Source: Mycobacterium simulans
GTDB lineage: Bacteria; Actinomycetota; Actinomycetes; Mycobacteriales; Mycobacteriaceae
Direction: 5' to 3'
Length of the DNA stretch: 64,000 bases
Assembly (NCBI RefSeq): GCF_900232995.1
Contig: NZ_OCVX01000007.1
Coordinates: 104,028-168,027, forward strand
The notes under the pieces are model-generated. The model was not told the DNA's origin. It saw only the letters and a program-made list of their open reading frames with translations, and did not search any database. Below are positions 8,959-18,254 of the stretch, piece by piece (the first letter of the stretch is position 1; every line of letters starts with the position of its first letter). A program made the translations under genes and the position numbers.

Positions 8959-11440
8959 ATGGCCGACAGGCTGCTTGCTGGGGTACGCGTTCTCGACTTG
9001 GCCGGTGCCGAGGCCGACGCGGTGACCCGTCTGCTCGCCGACCTGGGTGCAGACGTTCTCAAGGTGGAGCCTCCCGGCGGTAGCGCGACGCGCCGGATGC
9101 TGCCCACGTTGGCCGGTGCGGGGATCGCGTTCGCCGTGCACAACGCGAACAAGCGCAGCGCGGTGCTGGACCCTCTCAGCGAAGACGACCGCCGCCAGCT
9201 CCTCGATCTGGCCGCAACAGCCGACATCGTCGTCGACAGCGGCCTTCCAGGACAGGCCGCCGAGTACGGGACGTCATGTGCCGAACTCGCCGATCGGTAT
9301 GACACGCTCGTGGCGCTGTCGATCACCGACTTCGGGGCCGCGGGTCCGCGATCGTCCTGGCGGGCAACCGATCCCGTGTTGTACGCAATGTCAGGTTCGC
9401 TGTCACGGTCGGGTCCCACCACGGGCACGCCGGTGTTGCCGCCGGAAGGAATCGCTTCGGCAACCGCCGCCGTGCAGGCCGCGTGGGCCGTGCTGGTCGC
9501 CTACTACAACAGATTACGTTGCGGGACAGGTGATTACATCGACTTCGCACGCTTCGACGCCGTTGTGATGGCGCTTGATCCGGCATTCGGCGCGCACGGA
9601 CAGGTCGCCGCCGGCATCCGCAGCAGTGATCGGTGGCGAGGCCGCCCCAAGAACCAGGACGCCTACCCGATCTATCCCTGCAAAGACGGCTTCGTCCGGT
9701 TATGTGTGATGGCGCCGCGGCAATGGCACGGCCTGCGCCGCTGGTTGGGGGAGCCAACCGACTATCAAGACCCCAAGTACGACGTCATCGGCGCGCGTTT
9801 CGCCGCATGGCAGCAAATCAGCGTGCTGGTCGGCCTCATTTGCCGAAAAGACCATGAAGGAGCTGGTCGCCGCGGGACAGGCGCACGGGGTGCCGATCGC
9901 TGCGGTGCTGACGCCGTCGCGAATCCTGGCCTCCGAACACTTCCAGGCGGTGGGCGCCATCACCGACGCCGAACTCGTCCCCGGCCTGCATACCCGCGTG
10001 CCGACCGGATATTTCGTCGTCGACGAGCGGCGCTGCGGTTTCCGCACCCCCGCCCCGACGCCCGGACAGGACGGACCGCGCTGGCTGGCCGCCCCAGCAC
10101 CGACACCGGCGCCGTCCGGTCGGGTGGGCGGATATCCGCTTCAGGGGCTGCGAATTCTGGATCTCGGGATCATCGTCGCCGGCGGCGAGCTGAGCCGGCT
10201 GTTCGGCGACCTGGGCGCCGAAGTCATCAAGGTCGAAAGCGCTGAGTATCCCGATGGACTGCGGCAAGCGCGCACCGGCGACGCGATGAGTGAGTCATTC
10301 GCCTGGACGCACCGCAATCACCTGGCCCTTGGCCTGAACCTGCGCGACACCGAGGGCAAGGCGATCTTCGCCCGGCTGGTCGCCGAGGCTGACGCGGTCT
10401 TCGCCAATTTCAAACCGGGAACCCTTACCTCCCTTGGGTTTTCTTACGAGGCACTGCATGCGCTCAACCCGCGGATCGTGCTCGCCGGCAGCAGCGCGTT
10501 CGGTAATAGGGGGCCGTGGAGCACCCGGATGGGCTACGGACCGCTGGTCCGCGCCGCCACCGGTGTCACCCGGCTTTGGACCTCCGAAGAGGCGAGCACT
10601 GACGCCTCGAAGCATGCCTTTTTCGACGCGACGACGATCTTCCCCGACCATGTTGTTGGGCGCGTCGGCGCTGTGCTTGCGCTGGCAGCGCTGATCCACC
10701 GCGATCGAACCGGCGATGGAGCCCACGTTCATATCTCGCAGGCTGAAGTCGTCGTGAATCAACTGGACACGCTGTTCGTTACCGAGGCCGCCCGGGCGGC
10801 CGGCGTAGCCAAGATCCGCAACGACGCCAGCGTGCACGCGGCCTACCCATGCGCCGGCGACGACGAATGGTGCGTCATCTCAATCCGTTCCGATAACGAA
10901 TGGCGTTGTGCTACATCCGTTTTCGGCCAGTCTGAACTGGCGGACGACCCGCGCTTCGCGACAGGAGAGTCACGCATCGCACACCGGGCGGAGTTGGTGA
11001 CACTGGTGTCGGCATGGACCAGCACTCGCAGCCCAGTGCAGGTGGCCGAAGCATTGCAGTCGGCTGGGGTTCCGGCCGGCCCGATGAACCGCCCGCCAGA
11101 CATCCTCGAGGATCCGCAGTTGATCGAGCGGAAACTGCTGGCCGATATGGTTCATCCCCTCATCACCCGTCCACTACCAGCGGAGACGGGGCCGGCGCCG
11201 TTTCGCCAAATCCCGCCGGCGCCGCAACGCCCGGCGCCGCAGCCGGGTCAGGACACTTGGGAGATCTGCCGGCGGTTGCTAGGCATGAGCCCGAAGGAGA
11301 CCGCGCGCTTGATCGCTCGCGGCGCGCTGTTCGGGCCGACCGGCACCTCCGAGAGTCGCGCTAGAGTGACGTTCGGTGGCGACCGCAACACCAGCGTGAC
11401 GCTCGGCCCCACGGCCGCCGGTAATCGACCCGATTCATAG
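8959..11440 (+). pseudogene. Double CaiB/BaiF family CoA-transferase (Rv1866 equivalent), broken by a frameshift
   Basis: The H37Rv counterpart is one protein of 778 residues with two class III CoA-transferase modules. Here the first module reads in the frame of 8959 (MADRLLAGVRVLDLAGAEAD to AAWQQISVLVG) and the rest in the next frame (SFAEKTMKELVAAG onward). The switch lies at about 9833-9841: reading TCATTTGCCGAAAAG after GGC would restore the match, so one extra base (or two lost) explains it. No other damage is seen in either half. It may be a true pseudogene, a sequencing error, or two working polypeptides. Such enzymes move CoA between acyl acids; the substrate is unknown. Confidence 0.8.
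9854..11440 (+). CDS. C-terminal CaiB/BaiF CoA-transferase module, as the intact second reading frame
   Basis: If translated separately, the second frame from ATG 9854 encodes 528 residues. It starts with the end of module one, then a Pro-rich linker (about residues 65-90), then a complete class III CoA-transferase: LQGLRILDLGIIVAGGELSR, DLGAEVIKVE, the NHLALGLNLRD strand and FANFKPGT. No Shine-Dalgarno of note precedes ATG 9854, so independent translation is doubtful. The last 30 residues (after about 495) extend beyond the H37Rv protein. Confidence 0.55.
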   Translation: MKELVAAGQAHGVPIAAVLTPSRILASEHFQAVGAITDAELVPGLHTRVPTGYFVVDERRCGFRTPAPTPGQDGPRWLAAPAPTPAPSGRVGGYPLQGLRILDLGIIVAGGELSRLFGDLGAEVIKVESAEYPDGLRQARTGDAMSESFAWTHRNHLALGLNLRDTEGKAIFARLVAEADAVFANFKPGTLTSLGFSYEALHALNPRIVLAGSSAFGNRGPWSTRMGYGPLVRAATGVTRLWTSEEASTDASKHAFFDATTIFPDHVVGRVGAVLALAALIHRDRTGDGAHVHISQAEVVVNQLDTLFVTEAARAAGVAKIRNDASVHAAYPCAGDDEWCVISIRSDNEWRCATSVFGQSELADDPRFATGESRIAHRAELVTLVSAWTSTRSPVQVAEALQSAGVPAGPMNRPPDILEDPQLIERKLLADMVHPLITRPLPAETGPAPFRQIPPAPQRPAPQPGQDTWEICRRLLGMSPKETARLIARGALFGPTGTSESRARVTFGGDRNTSVTLGPTAAGNRPDS

Positions 11441-11446
11441 TCACGC

Positions 11447-11452
11447 TAAGTT
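11447..11452 (+). promoter_or_regulatory. Leaderless -10 element before the thiolase-like gene
   Basis: TAAGTT, six bases, then ATG 11459; no ribosome-binding site. It lies just after the stop of the CoA-transferase gene, so the next gene may have its own promoter. Inferred. Confidence 0.45.
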
Positions 11453-11458
11453 AAAGCC

Positions 11459-12955
11459 ATGCCCGTCGACCCCAGGACACCGGTATTGATCGGCTATGGC
11501 CAGGTCAACCATCGCGACGAAATCGACCCGGAAAAGCGGTCCATCGAACCGGTCGACCTCATGGTCTTCGCGGCCCAGCGAGCTGCGGACCCCCGGGTGC
11601 TCGAGGCCGTGGATTCCGTCCGCGTGGTGCACATGCTCTCGGCGCACTACCGAAATCCCGGCCAACTCGTCGGCGAACGCCTCCACGCCAAGAAATTCGT
11701 CGCTAGCTACAGCAGCATCGGCGGCAACACGCCACAATCACTGCTCAGCCAGGCATGCCTGGACATTCAGCGGGGACGAGCCGGCGTAGTGCTCATTGCC
11801 GGCGCCGAAACCTGGCGTACCCGCAGCGGACTCAAGTCCCAGGGCAGCAAATTGGTGTGGACGATTCAGGACGAATCCGTTCCGCTGCCCGAAATCGCCG
11901 GTCACGACGTGCAAATGGCAGGTGCGGCCGAGCTGAAGATCCGCCTGGACCGGCCCGCCTACGTGTATCCGCTTTTCGAGCAGGCGCTGCGAATCGCCAA
12001 TGGCGAATCGATGGCAGACCACCGCAAGCGAGTCGGCCAGTTGTGGGCGCGGTTCAACGCCGTCGCGGTCAACAATCCCAACGCGTGGATCCGCAAGCCG
12101 GTGACCGCCGAGGATGTCTGGCAACCCGGACCTCAGAACCGCATGATCAGCTGGCCCTACACCAAGTTGATGAACTCCAACAACATGGTTGACCAAGGCG
12201 CCGCGCTGATTCTGACCTCAGTTGAGCAGGCGACACGCCTAAAGATTCCCGCCGATCGCTGGGTCTACCCCCAGGCGGGCACCGACGCTCACGACACCCC
12301 TGCCATCGCCGAGCGCGCCGAGCTGCATCGGTCGACGGCAATCCGGATCGCCGGTGCGCGGGCGTTGGAGCTGGCGGGCATCGACGACATTGGCGGAATT
12401 GACTATGTCGACCCGTACTCATGCTTTCCCTCCGCTGTTCAGGTCGCCGCGGGCGAGCTAGGCCTCGATTCCGACGATCCCGCCCGGCCGCTTACCGTCA
12501 CCGGTGGACTGACCTTCGCCGGCGGCCCGTGGAGCAACTACGTCACCCATTCCATCGCCACCATGGCGGAGCTGCTGGCGGCAAACCCCGGACGACGTGG
12601 CCTGATCACCGCCAACGGCGGCTACCTGACCAAGCACAGCTTCGGCATCTACAGCACCGAGCCGCCTCCTAAAGACCGCGCATTCCGCTGGGAAGATGTG
12701 CAATCAGCCGTGGATCGGGAACCCACCACTACCGGCGTCCTCGATTGGGAGGGCGTGGGCACCGTCGAAGCGTGGACGACACCGTTCAATCGAGACGGCG
12801 AGCCGGAGAAGGCCTTTCTGGCGGTCCGCACGCCAGAGGGCTCGCGCAGCTTGGCCGTGATCGCCGACCCCGCTTCGGCCGCGGCTACTGTGAATGAGGA
12901 CATCGCCGGCGCCAAGGTTGCAGTCGCCGCCGACGGCAGCGCCACGCTGCAGTAA
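11459..12955 (+). CDS. Thiolase-like acetyl-CoA acetyltransferase family protein (Rv1867 equivalent)
   Basis: A 498-residue protein with the two-halved thiolase layout: N-terminal VDPRTPVLIGYGQV, central GVVLIAGAETWRTRSG, and C-terminal VDPYSCFPSAVQVA and GGLTFAGGPWSNYVTHS. The last 80 residues form an OB-like domain seen in SCP2-thiolase relatives. At the place of the usual nucleophilic cysteine (SIGGNTPQSLLSQ) there is none, so condensation or cleavage activity is uncertain. Its place after a CoA-transferase suggests a role in acyl-CoA metabolism. Length matches H37Rv (494). Confidence 0.82.
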   Translation: MPVDPRTPVLIGYGQVNHRDEIDPEKRSIEPVDLMVFAAQRAADPRVLEAVDSVRVVHMLSAHYRNPGQLVGERLHAKKFVASYSSIGGNTPQSLLSQACLDIQRGRAGVVLIAGAETWRTRSGLKSQGSKLVWTIQDESVPLPEIAGHDVQMAGAAELKIRLDRPAYVYPLFEQALRIANGESMADHRKRVGQLWARFNAVAVNNPNAWIRKPVTAEDVWQPGPQNRMISWPYTKLMNSNNMVDQGAALILTSVEQATRLKIPADRWVYPQAGTDAHDTPAIAERAELHRSTAIRIAGARALELAGIDDIGGIDYVDPYSCFPSAVQVAAGELGLDSDDPARPLTVTGGLTFAGGPWSNYVTHSIATMAELLAANPGRRGLITANGGYLTKHSFGIYSTEPPPKDRAFRWEDVQSAVDREPTTTGVLDWEGVGTVEAWTTPFNRDGEPEKAFLAVRTPEGSRSLAVIADPASAAATVNEDIAGAKVAVAADGSATLQ

Positions 12956-12972
12956 CCGGGCGCGGGGCAGCA

Positions 12973-12993
12973 CAGCAGGATGAGGGCCTGCTG
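12973..12993. terminator. Small stem-loop between the thiolase-like gene and the Rv1868-type gene
   Basis: CAGCAGG pairs with CCTGCTG across a seven-base loop, 18 bases past the stop codon at 12955. There is no T-run, as is usual in mycobacteria. Weak candidate. Confidence 0.3.
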
Positions 12994-13091
12994 CGAAGTC
13001 ACGGTTAAGGTCACGTTCAAGCGTCAATAGTCGCGGAAGCAACGCCGACGTGCCTATTGTCATGGAGAGAGGTTGGGGGAGGTGAGGCCAG

Positions 13092-15200
13092 CTGCAGGTC
13101 CTGGTTACCGACGCCACAAGCACCGTCGGGCGGTTGGTCACACGCCAATTGATCGCGGCCGGACACACGGTCAGCGGCATAGCGCCCTACTCACACGACT
13201 GCCTGGACGCGGGCGTCGATTTCGTTTGCGCGTCGCTGCGCGACCCGGTGCTGCTCGAGTTAGCCGCCGAAGCCGACGCGGTGATCCATCTCGCGCCGAT
13301 CGACACTAGCGCGCCGGGTGGCGCCGGCATCAACGGCCTCGCCCATGTGACCCATGCGGCCGCCCGAGCCGGTGCCCGGCTGCTGTTCGTCTCCCAAGCC
13401 GCTGGACGCCCGGAACTCTACGCGCAGGCCGAGACGTTGGTGTCCACCGGTTGGGCGCCGAGCTTGATCATTCGGATCGCGCCTCCGGTCGGCCGGCAGC
13501 TGGACTGGATGGTGTGCCGTACGGTTGCCACGCTAATGCGCAGCAAACTCTCTGCTCGGCCAATGCGGATGCTCCACCTCGACGACCTAGTCCGCTTCCT
13601 GGTGTTGGCGATAAACACCGACCGTCATGGTGTGGTTGACCTGGCCACCCCGGACACCACAAATGTGATCACTGCCTGGCGATTGCTGCGCTCGGTCGAC
13701 CCGCGGATGCGGCTGCACGGTGTTCGCGGCTGGGCCGAGTTGATTCCCCAAATCGATATCACGACGGCACAAGAAGATTGGCAGTTCGAATACGGCTGGC
13801 AAGCGCTCGACGCGATCGTCGACACCGGGCGAGGACTCGTCGGCCGCAAACTCGGTCCCGCCGGCGCGACCAGCGGGTCAGGCCCGCTGTCGCTACCGGT
13901 AGACACCATCCCGCGGTTCGAGCCCTCCGACGGCGCACCCTTGAGCTGCGCGGCGCCCGATGGCCTGGAGGGCGAATTCGACGACCGGATCGATCCGCGG
14001 TTCCCGGTCTTCAGCGCCACGACACTAGCCGAGGCGCTACCGGGACCGCTGACCCCGATCACGCTGGACGTCCAGTTGAGCGGCCTGCGGGCGGCCGGTA
14101 GGACGATGGGTCAGGTGTTAGCGCTTGGCGATGTGGTTGCCGATGAATGGGGCAGTCGGGCGATCGCGGTTTTCGGTCATCGCCCTTACGTCGGGGTGTC
14201 GGCCAACATCGTGGCTGCCACCCAATTGCCCGGCTGGGACGAGCAAGCCGTCGCCGAGCGCACCCTGGGCGGGCAAAAGCTCAAGCCACAGCCCTCCGAC
14301 TTGCTGCCGTTGGGTCCGCCTCAACTGGCGACTGGACCGCTCGGGTCGGTCGCCAAAGCGCTCGCCACGGCGCGGTCGCTGGCCCTGCTGCGCCATCTCC
14401 GGTCCGATACCCAGGCCTACGTTGCCGCCGCGACGGCCGAACATCTCGATGAGGGACAGCTCACCTCGCTACCGGACGCCAGCCTTGAAGTTCGGATACG
14501 ACTGCTGCGGGATCGGATCCACCAGGGCTGGATTCTCACGGCGCTGTGGGTGATCGACACCGGCGTCACCGCTGCGACGCTGGAACACACTCGCGCGGGA
14601 TCCAGCGTGTCCGGAGTTGGGCTAATCATGGAAAGCGACCGCATCGCGGCCGAAACCGTCTCGCTGGCGGCGGTGTTGCGCACCGATTCGCTGCTATCCG
14701 GCCTGGCATCCGAAGGCAACGTCGCCAGCATCCGGGCACTGTCTCCGGCCGCCGCTGCGGCTCTGGACGAAGCGGTAACCCAGCTCGGACACCGCGGGCG
14801 CGGAGAAGCCGAGCTGGCCAATCCGACGTTTGGCGACGATCCGGCACAACTGCTGATGACTGCGGCCGAATTCGCTGCAGCACCGCACGAGCCGGCGCCA
14901 CCGCTCAAGTTGTCGCAGCGATTAGCCGCCAGCGCTCGCCGTTCCCGCGAGCTGGCTCATGACACCACCATCCGGTTTACCCATGAGCTTCGGATGACAT
15001 TGCGCGAGCTGGGATCTCGCCGAGTTGCAGCGGACCTTATCGACGTCGGTGACGACGTGTACTACCTGACCTGCGATGAGCTCGTCACCATGCCGGCCGA
15101 CGCCCGCCTCCGAATCAAGCGCCGTCGCACCGAGCGGGAACGCCTGCAGGCGCAACACCCGCCCGACATCATCGACCACACCTGGAATCCCACTGAATAG
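13092..15200 (+). CDS. Large protein with N-terminal NAD-dependent epimerase domain (Rv1868 equivalent)
   Basis: About 702 residues. The N terminus is an atypical SDR/epimerase (VLVTDATSTVGRLVTRQLIAAGH matches the GxxGxxG cofactor turn in degenerate form). The rest (about 270-700) includes a region resembling phosphoenolpyruvate-synthase-type helical modules (HELRMTLRELGSRRVAADL, DVYYLTCDEL). The frame is closed by TGA at 13083, and no ATG or GTG precedes the Rossmann strand. A strong GGGGGAGG stands nine bases before CTG 13092, so CTG is the likely start; TTG 13134 would cut off the cofactor turn. H37Rv has 699 residues. Function unknown. Confidence 0.75.
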   Translation: MQVLVTDATSTVGRLVTRQLIAAGHTVSGIAPYSHDCLDAGVDFVCASLRDPVLLELAAEADAVIHLAPIDTSAPGGAGINGLAHVTHAAARAGARLLFVSQAAGRPELYAQAETLVSTGWAPSLIIRIAPPVGRQLDWMVCRTVATLMRSKLSARPMRMLHLDDLVRFLVLAINTDRHGVVDLATPDTTNVITAWRLLRSVDPRMRLHGVRGWAELIPQIDITTAQEDWQFEYGWQALDAIVDTGRGLVGRKLGPAGATSGSGPLSLPVDTIPRFEPSDGAPLSCAAPDGLEGEFDDRIDPRFPVFSATTLAEALPGPLTPITLDVQLSGLRAAGRTMGQVLALGDVVADEWGSRAIAVFGHRPYVGVSANIVAATQLPGWDEQAVAERTLGGQKLKPQPSDLLPLGPPQLATGPLGSVAKALATARSLALLRHLRSDTQAYVAAATAEHLDEGQLTSLPDASLEVRIRLLRDRIHQGWILTALWVIDTGVTAATLEHTRAGSSVSGVGLIMESDRIAAETVSLAAVLRTDSLLSGLASEGNVASIRALSPAAAAALDEAVTQLGHRGRGEAELANPTFGDDPAQLLMTAAEFAAAPHEPAPPLKLSQRLAASARRSRELAHDTTIRFTHELRMTLRELGSRRVAADLIDVGDDVYYLTCDELVTMPADARLRIKRRRTERERLQAQHPPDIIDHTWNPTE

Positions 15201-15203
15201 TGC

Positions 15204-16448
15204 TCAATTCACCAGCTCGCCTAGTGGCGACTGCGGATCGGCCAGACGCTCGGCGTCAACGGGAGTCCTCGATTGGATCAGGCCTTTGACGTCGTCGAGG
15301 ACATCCCAGATGTTGACGTTCATCCCGGCTAGCACACGGTTGTCGCCGTCGAGCCAGAATGCGACGAACTCGCGCTTGGCGACGTCGCCGCGGAAAACCA
15401 CCCGGTCAAAACTTGGCGCATGCCCCGCATACTCCATCCCAAGGTCGTACTGATCGGTGAAGAAGTAGGGCAGCTCGGCGTATTCTCCTGGCCGGCCAAG
15501 CATCCCGGCGACCGCCACCGCGGGTTGCTTCAGCGCGTTGGCCCAGTGCTCGGTACGGATCCGAGTGCCAAAGAGCGGATGTTGCGCGGCAGCGATGTCG
15601 CCGACAGCGTAGATGTCGGAATCGCTGGTGCGTAACGACGTATCGACCAGTACGCCGCCTGCGTCGGAGCCTGAGCCGAGCGCTAGCCCCGCCTGCTCGG
15701 CCAGTTCGATATTGGGCTTCGCGCCAACGGCCACCAGCACGGCATCGGCGGAGACGGTCGACCCGTCGCCCATCCTGAGGCCGGTGGCCTTGCCGTCGGA
15801 CGTGGTGATTTCGGCGACCTGCGCCTGCAGCCGTAGGTCCACGCCGTGGTCGCGGTGCAGGTTGGCAAAGACTTCGCCGACGGTTTCGCCGAGCGCGGCC
15901 AGCAGTGGTTGTTTGGCCGTTTCGACGACGGTGACGTCGACGCCACGCTGACGAGCCCCGGCGGCGACTTCCAGGCCGATCCAGCCGGCGCCGACCACTG
16001 CCAACGAAAACCCCTCGGCCAGTACCGAATTCAGCGCATGCGCGTCGTCATAGGTGCGCAAGTAATGAACTCCGGCGGCGTCGGATCCGGGTATCGGTGG
16101 GCGACGCGACCCCGATCCCGTCGCTAGTAACAGCTTGTCGTAGTGCACCGTGGTGTCGTCGGCCAGTCCGACACAGTGGGCCGCGGGATCCAGCGATATC
16201 GCCCGCAAGTTGAGTCTCAGGTCGACGTGATTATCGCGGTACCAATCAGAATTGTGCACCGTGAAGTCATTCAGTGACTTCTTACCGGCAAGGTATTCCT
16301 TGGATAATGGCGGGCGCTCGTACGGCAGCAGCTCCTCTTCGCTGACGAGGATGATTTGACCGTCGAAGTCGTTGTCTCGCAGCGCTTCTACCGCTTTGGC
16401 CGCGGCAAGTCCGCCGCCCACTATGACGAATGTTGTCGACCCAGCCAT
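15204..16448 (-). CDS. FAD-dependent ferredoxin reductase (Rv1869c equivalent)
   Basis: A 414-residue pyridine-nucleotide disulfide oxidoreductase of the rubredoxin/ferredoxin reductase class. It shows the FAD turn VIVGGGLAAAKAVEAL at the N terminus, the second turn VVGAGWIGLEVAAGARQRG for NAD(P)H, and the late FAD motif IYAVGDIA; a reductase C-terminal domain follows. Such enzymes pass electrons to ferredoxins for P450s and dioxygenases; P450 genes (cyp140 and a CYP125-like gene) are elsewhere in the window, but the partner is unknown. ATG 16448 is preceded by GGAG. It ends four bases after the facing Rv1868-type gene. Confidence 0.9.
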   Translation of the reverse strand: MAGSTTFVIVGGGLAAAKAVEALRDNDFDGQIILVSEEELLPYERPPLSKEYLAGKKSLNDFTVHNSDWYRDNHVDLRLNLRAISLDPAAHCVGLADDTTVHYDKLLLATGSGSRRPPIPGSDAAGVHYLRTYDDAHALNSVLAEGFSLAVVGAGWIGLEVAAGARQRGVDVTVVETAKQPLLAALGETVGEVFANLHRDHGVDLRLQAQVAEITTSDGKATGLRMGDGSTVSADAVLVAVGAKPNIELAEQAGLALGSGSDAGGVLVDTSLRTSDSDIYAVGDIAAAQHPLFGTRIRTEHWANALKQPAVAVAGMLGRPGEYAELPYFFTDQYDLGMEYAGHAPSFDRVVFRGDVAKREFVAFWLDGDNRVLAGMNVNIWDVLDDVKGLIQSRTPVDAERLADPQSPLGELVN

Positions 16449-16500
16449 GATCGCTACTCCATTCTGTTTTCGCCGAATTTTCCACCCTACTCGGGCATGC

Positions 16501-17226
16501 CTAACCCAAAAGTTTCCGCAGCGACAACGCATTCCGGACGGCGTGACCGCCCAGGTCGTTGTTGAAGTACATCCACACGTCGCGCCCTTCGGCAGTCCAG
16601 GTACTGATGCGCTGGGCCCACCGCGCCAATTCGTCACGAAGGTAGGAACCCGCGTACATCGCGTTCTGATCGGAGCCGTGCATCCGGACATACACCACGT
16701 CGGCGGTGGCCCGCGGGATACAAGCCAGGCCGCCGCCGCTCATCACCACATATGCGGCGCGGTGGCGTTCCAGCACCGCATAGACCGCCGGGTGGTCCCA
16801 GGACGGATGTCGCAGTTCGACGGCAACCCGGATCGGCGAAGGCACGCCGTCCAGGAAGGAGTCCAGGCGAGCATCATCGCGGTGCTGCTCGGGATGCAGT
16901 TGAACGAGCAGCATCCCGTGGCGGTCGCCCAACACCTGCCAGCAGCGTTGGAATCGTTCGATCCAAGGTCCGGGTGACGCTAGCCGGCGGTAGTGGGTTA
17001 GCCCGCGGTGCGCCTTGATCGACATGGTGAACCCATTCGGCAGCTGGTCGCGCCACCCGGCGAAGGTCGAGTCCTTGGGCCAGCGGTAGAAGCTGGCATT
17101 CAATTCCACCGTGTCGAACACCTCGGCGTAGCGCGCTAGCCGGTCCCCAATAGGCAGGCCGAGCGGGTACAGCACGTCGGTCCAATGGTCATACGACCAT
17201 CCGGAGGTGCCGATTCGGACGGTCAT
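16501..17226 (-). CDS. DUF72 (YecE-like) protein
   Basis: A 241-residue TIM-barrel-type protein. Hallmarks are VRIGTSGWSYDHW at the N terminus, the FDTVELNASFYRWPK segment, VELRHPSW and the C-terminal YFNNDLGGHAVRNA. The biochemical role of DUF72 is not established. ATG 17226 sits seven bases after the stop of the HhH-GPD-type gene, so the two are probably translated together. I do not recall a DUF72 gene at this spot in H37Rv. Confidence 0.83.
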   Translation of the reverse strand: MTVRIGTSGWSYDHWTDVLYPLGLPIGDRLARYAEVFDTVELNASFYRWPKDSTFAGWRDQLPNGFTMSIKAHRGLTHYRRLASPGPWIERFQRCWQVLGDRHGMLLVQLHPEQHRDDARLDSFLDGVPSPIRVAVELRHPSWDHPAVYAVLERHRAAYVVMSGGGLACIPRATADVVYVRMHGSDQNAMYAGSYLRDELARWAQRISTWTAEGRDVWMYFNNDLGGHAVRNALSLRKLLG

Positions 17227-17233
17227 CACCGGA

Positions 17234-17869
17234 TCAACCGGCCACCTGCCGGCGCATGTCGGCATCCAGCGACGTTCGCACGAGCGCGGCCGCCAGCCGC
17301 GCGTTGGTGCGCGGCGCTAAGGCGGAAAGCTCCGCCGGATCGGTGGGCAGGCGCAATGCCTTGGCCGCAACAATGGCGCGGTCGTCGAAGTATGGTCGCA
17401 CCCAGGTCCACACATCCTGCACCTCGCGCAGATAGATGTCGGCAGCTGTGTCTCCAATCCCGTTGAACTGCTTGAGGGTTCGTCTAGCCGCCGCCGGATC
17501 ATGCTGGCTGCGCCGAGGGATTTGCCGCAAGTCTCCGGCGAATTCGTCTCGCACCCGCTCGGCCATGTCGGTAAGCCGGGTAGCCGAACTCTCGTCGTAC
17601 CGCACGTAATGGGCGCGGCCGAACGCCTTGATCATTGCGTCCCGATCGGATGCCAACACGGATTTCGGTGTACGTAAGCCCGCCTCGAAGAGTTCCCGCG
17701 CCGCGCGCATGGCGACCGTGGCGTCGATGGGTTTGCTCGCCAGCATGCACAACACCAACAGCTGAAACAGCGGCATGGGCGTGTCCTTCAGCCGGATTCC
17801 CGCCTCCTCGGCGTACGTGGTCCCGGCGACCTTGAGCAGTCGTCGCACTCGTTGCTCGGACTTGTCCAT
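17234..17869 (-). CDS. HhH-GPD / endonuclease III-like protein (Rv1870c equivalent)
   Basis: A 211-residue, mainly helical protein, the same length as H37Rv Rv1870c. It carries a helix-hairpin-helix at LKQFNGIGDTAADIYLREVQ, where GIG is the DNA-binding hairpin, followed by VWTWVRPYFDDRAI; this resembles base-excision glycosylases. No four-cysteine iron-sulfur cluster is present. The catalytic Lys/Asp pair cannot be assigned with confidence, so repair activity is inferred from fold only. Upstream gene of the pair with DUF72. Confidence 0.78.
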   Translation of the reverse strand: MDKSEQRVRRLLKVAGTTYAEEAGIRLKDTPMPLFQLLVLCMLASKPIDATVAMRAARELFEAGLRTPKSVLASDRDAMIKAFGRAHYVRYDESSATRLTDMAERVRDEFAGDLRQIPRRSQHDPAAARRTLKQFNGIGDTAADIYLREVQDVWTWVRPYFDDRAIVAAKALRLPTDPAELSALAPRTNARLAAALVRTSLDADMRRQVAG

Positions 17870-17911
17870 AAACGCGGCGTACCCGCACCGCGTCATCGCA
17901 AACCGAGCCGG

Positions 17912-18244
17912 TCATTTGGGAGGCAAGCTGCGTGCGTAACCGGCACCCCGCGAGACCCAACTGGCAAGCTGGCGTTTGGTTTTCACGCCGTCGGCGGCGA
18001 CCCGCAACCAGCCGCGGGTTTCTCGGCCTGCCATCACCATCGGGCTAACGTGCGCACGGCCTAGGAGCGTGTCGGTGTCGTCCGGCGGCACCCGCACCAG
18101 CAGTCCGCCCTGACCACTGACGGCGACGGCCATGTGTCCACCAATCAGGAATGCAAGACCGCCGAACATCTGCTTCTCATCGACCCCAGGCTGGGATGCC
18201 AGTAGCTCGCGAATACGGTTCGCGAGGTCGGTGTCGTAGGCCAT
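17912..18244 (-). CDS. TfoX N-terminal domain protein
   Basis: A 110-residue protein with the TfoX-N pattern: residues 1-30 helical, then QMFGGLAFLIGGHMAVAVS, the strand GGLLVRVPPDD and a C-terminal helix (KTKRQLASWVSRG). TfoX is a competence regulator in other bacteria; in actinobacteria such short proteins have no known role. Ten bases separate it from the downstream end of the next upstream gene on the same strand, so it likely belongs to a run with the F420-type gene. Confidence 0.75.
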   Translation of the reverse strand: MAYDTDLANRIRELLASQPGVDEKQMFGGLAFLIGGHMAVAVSGQGGLLVRVPPDDTDTLLGRAHVSPMVMAGRETRGWLRVAADGVKTKRQLASWVSRGAGYARSLPPK

Positions 18245-18254
18245 GACGTCGGTG

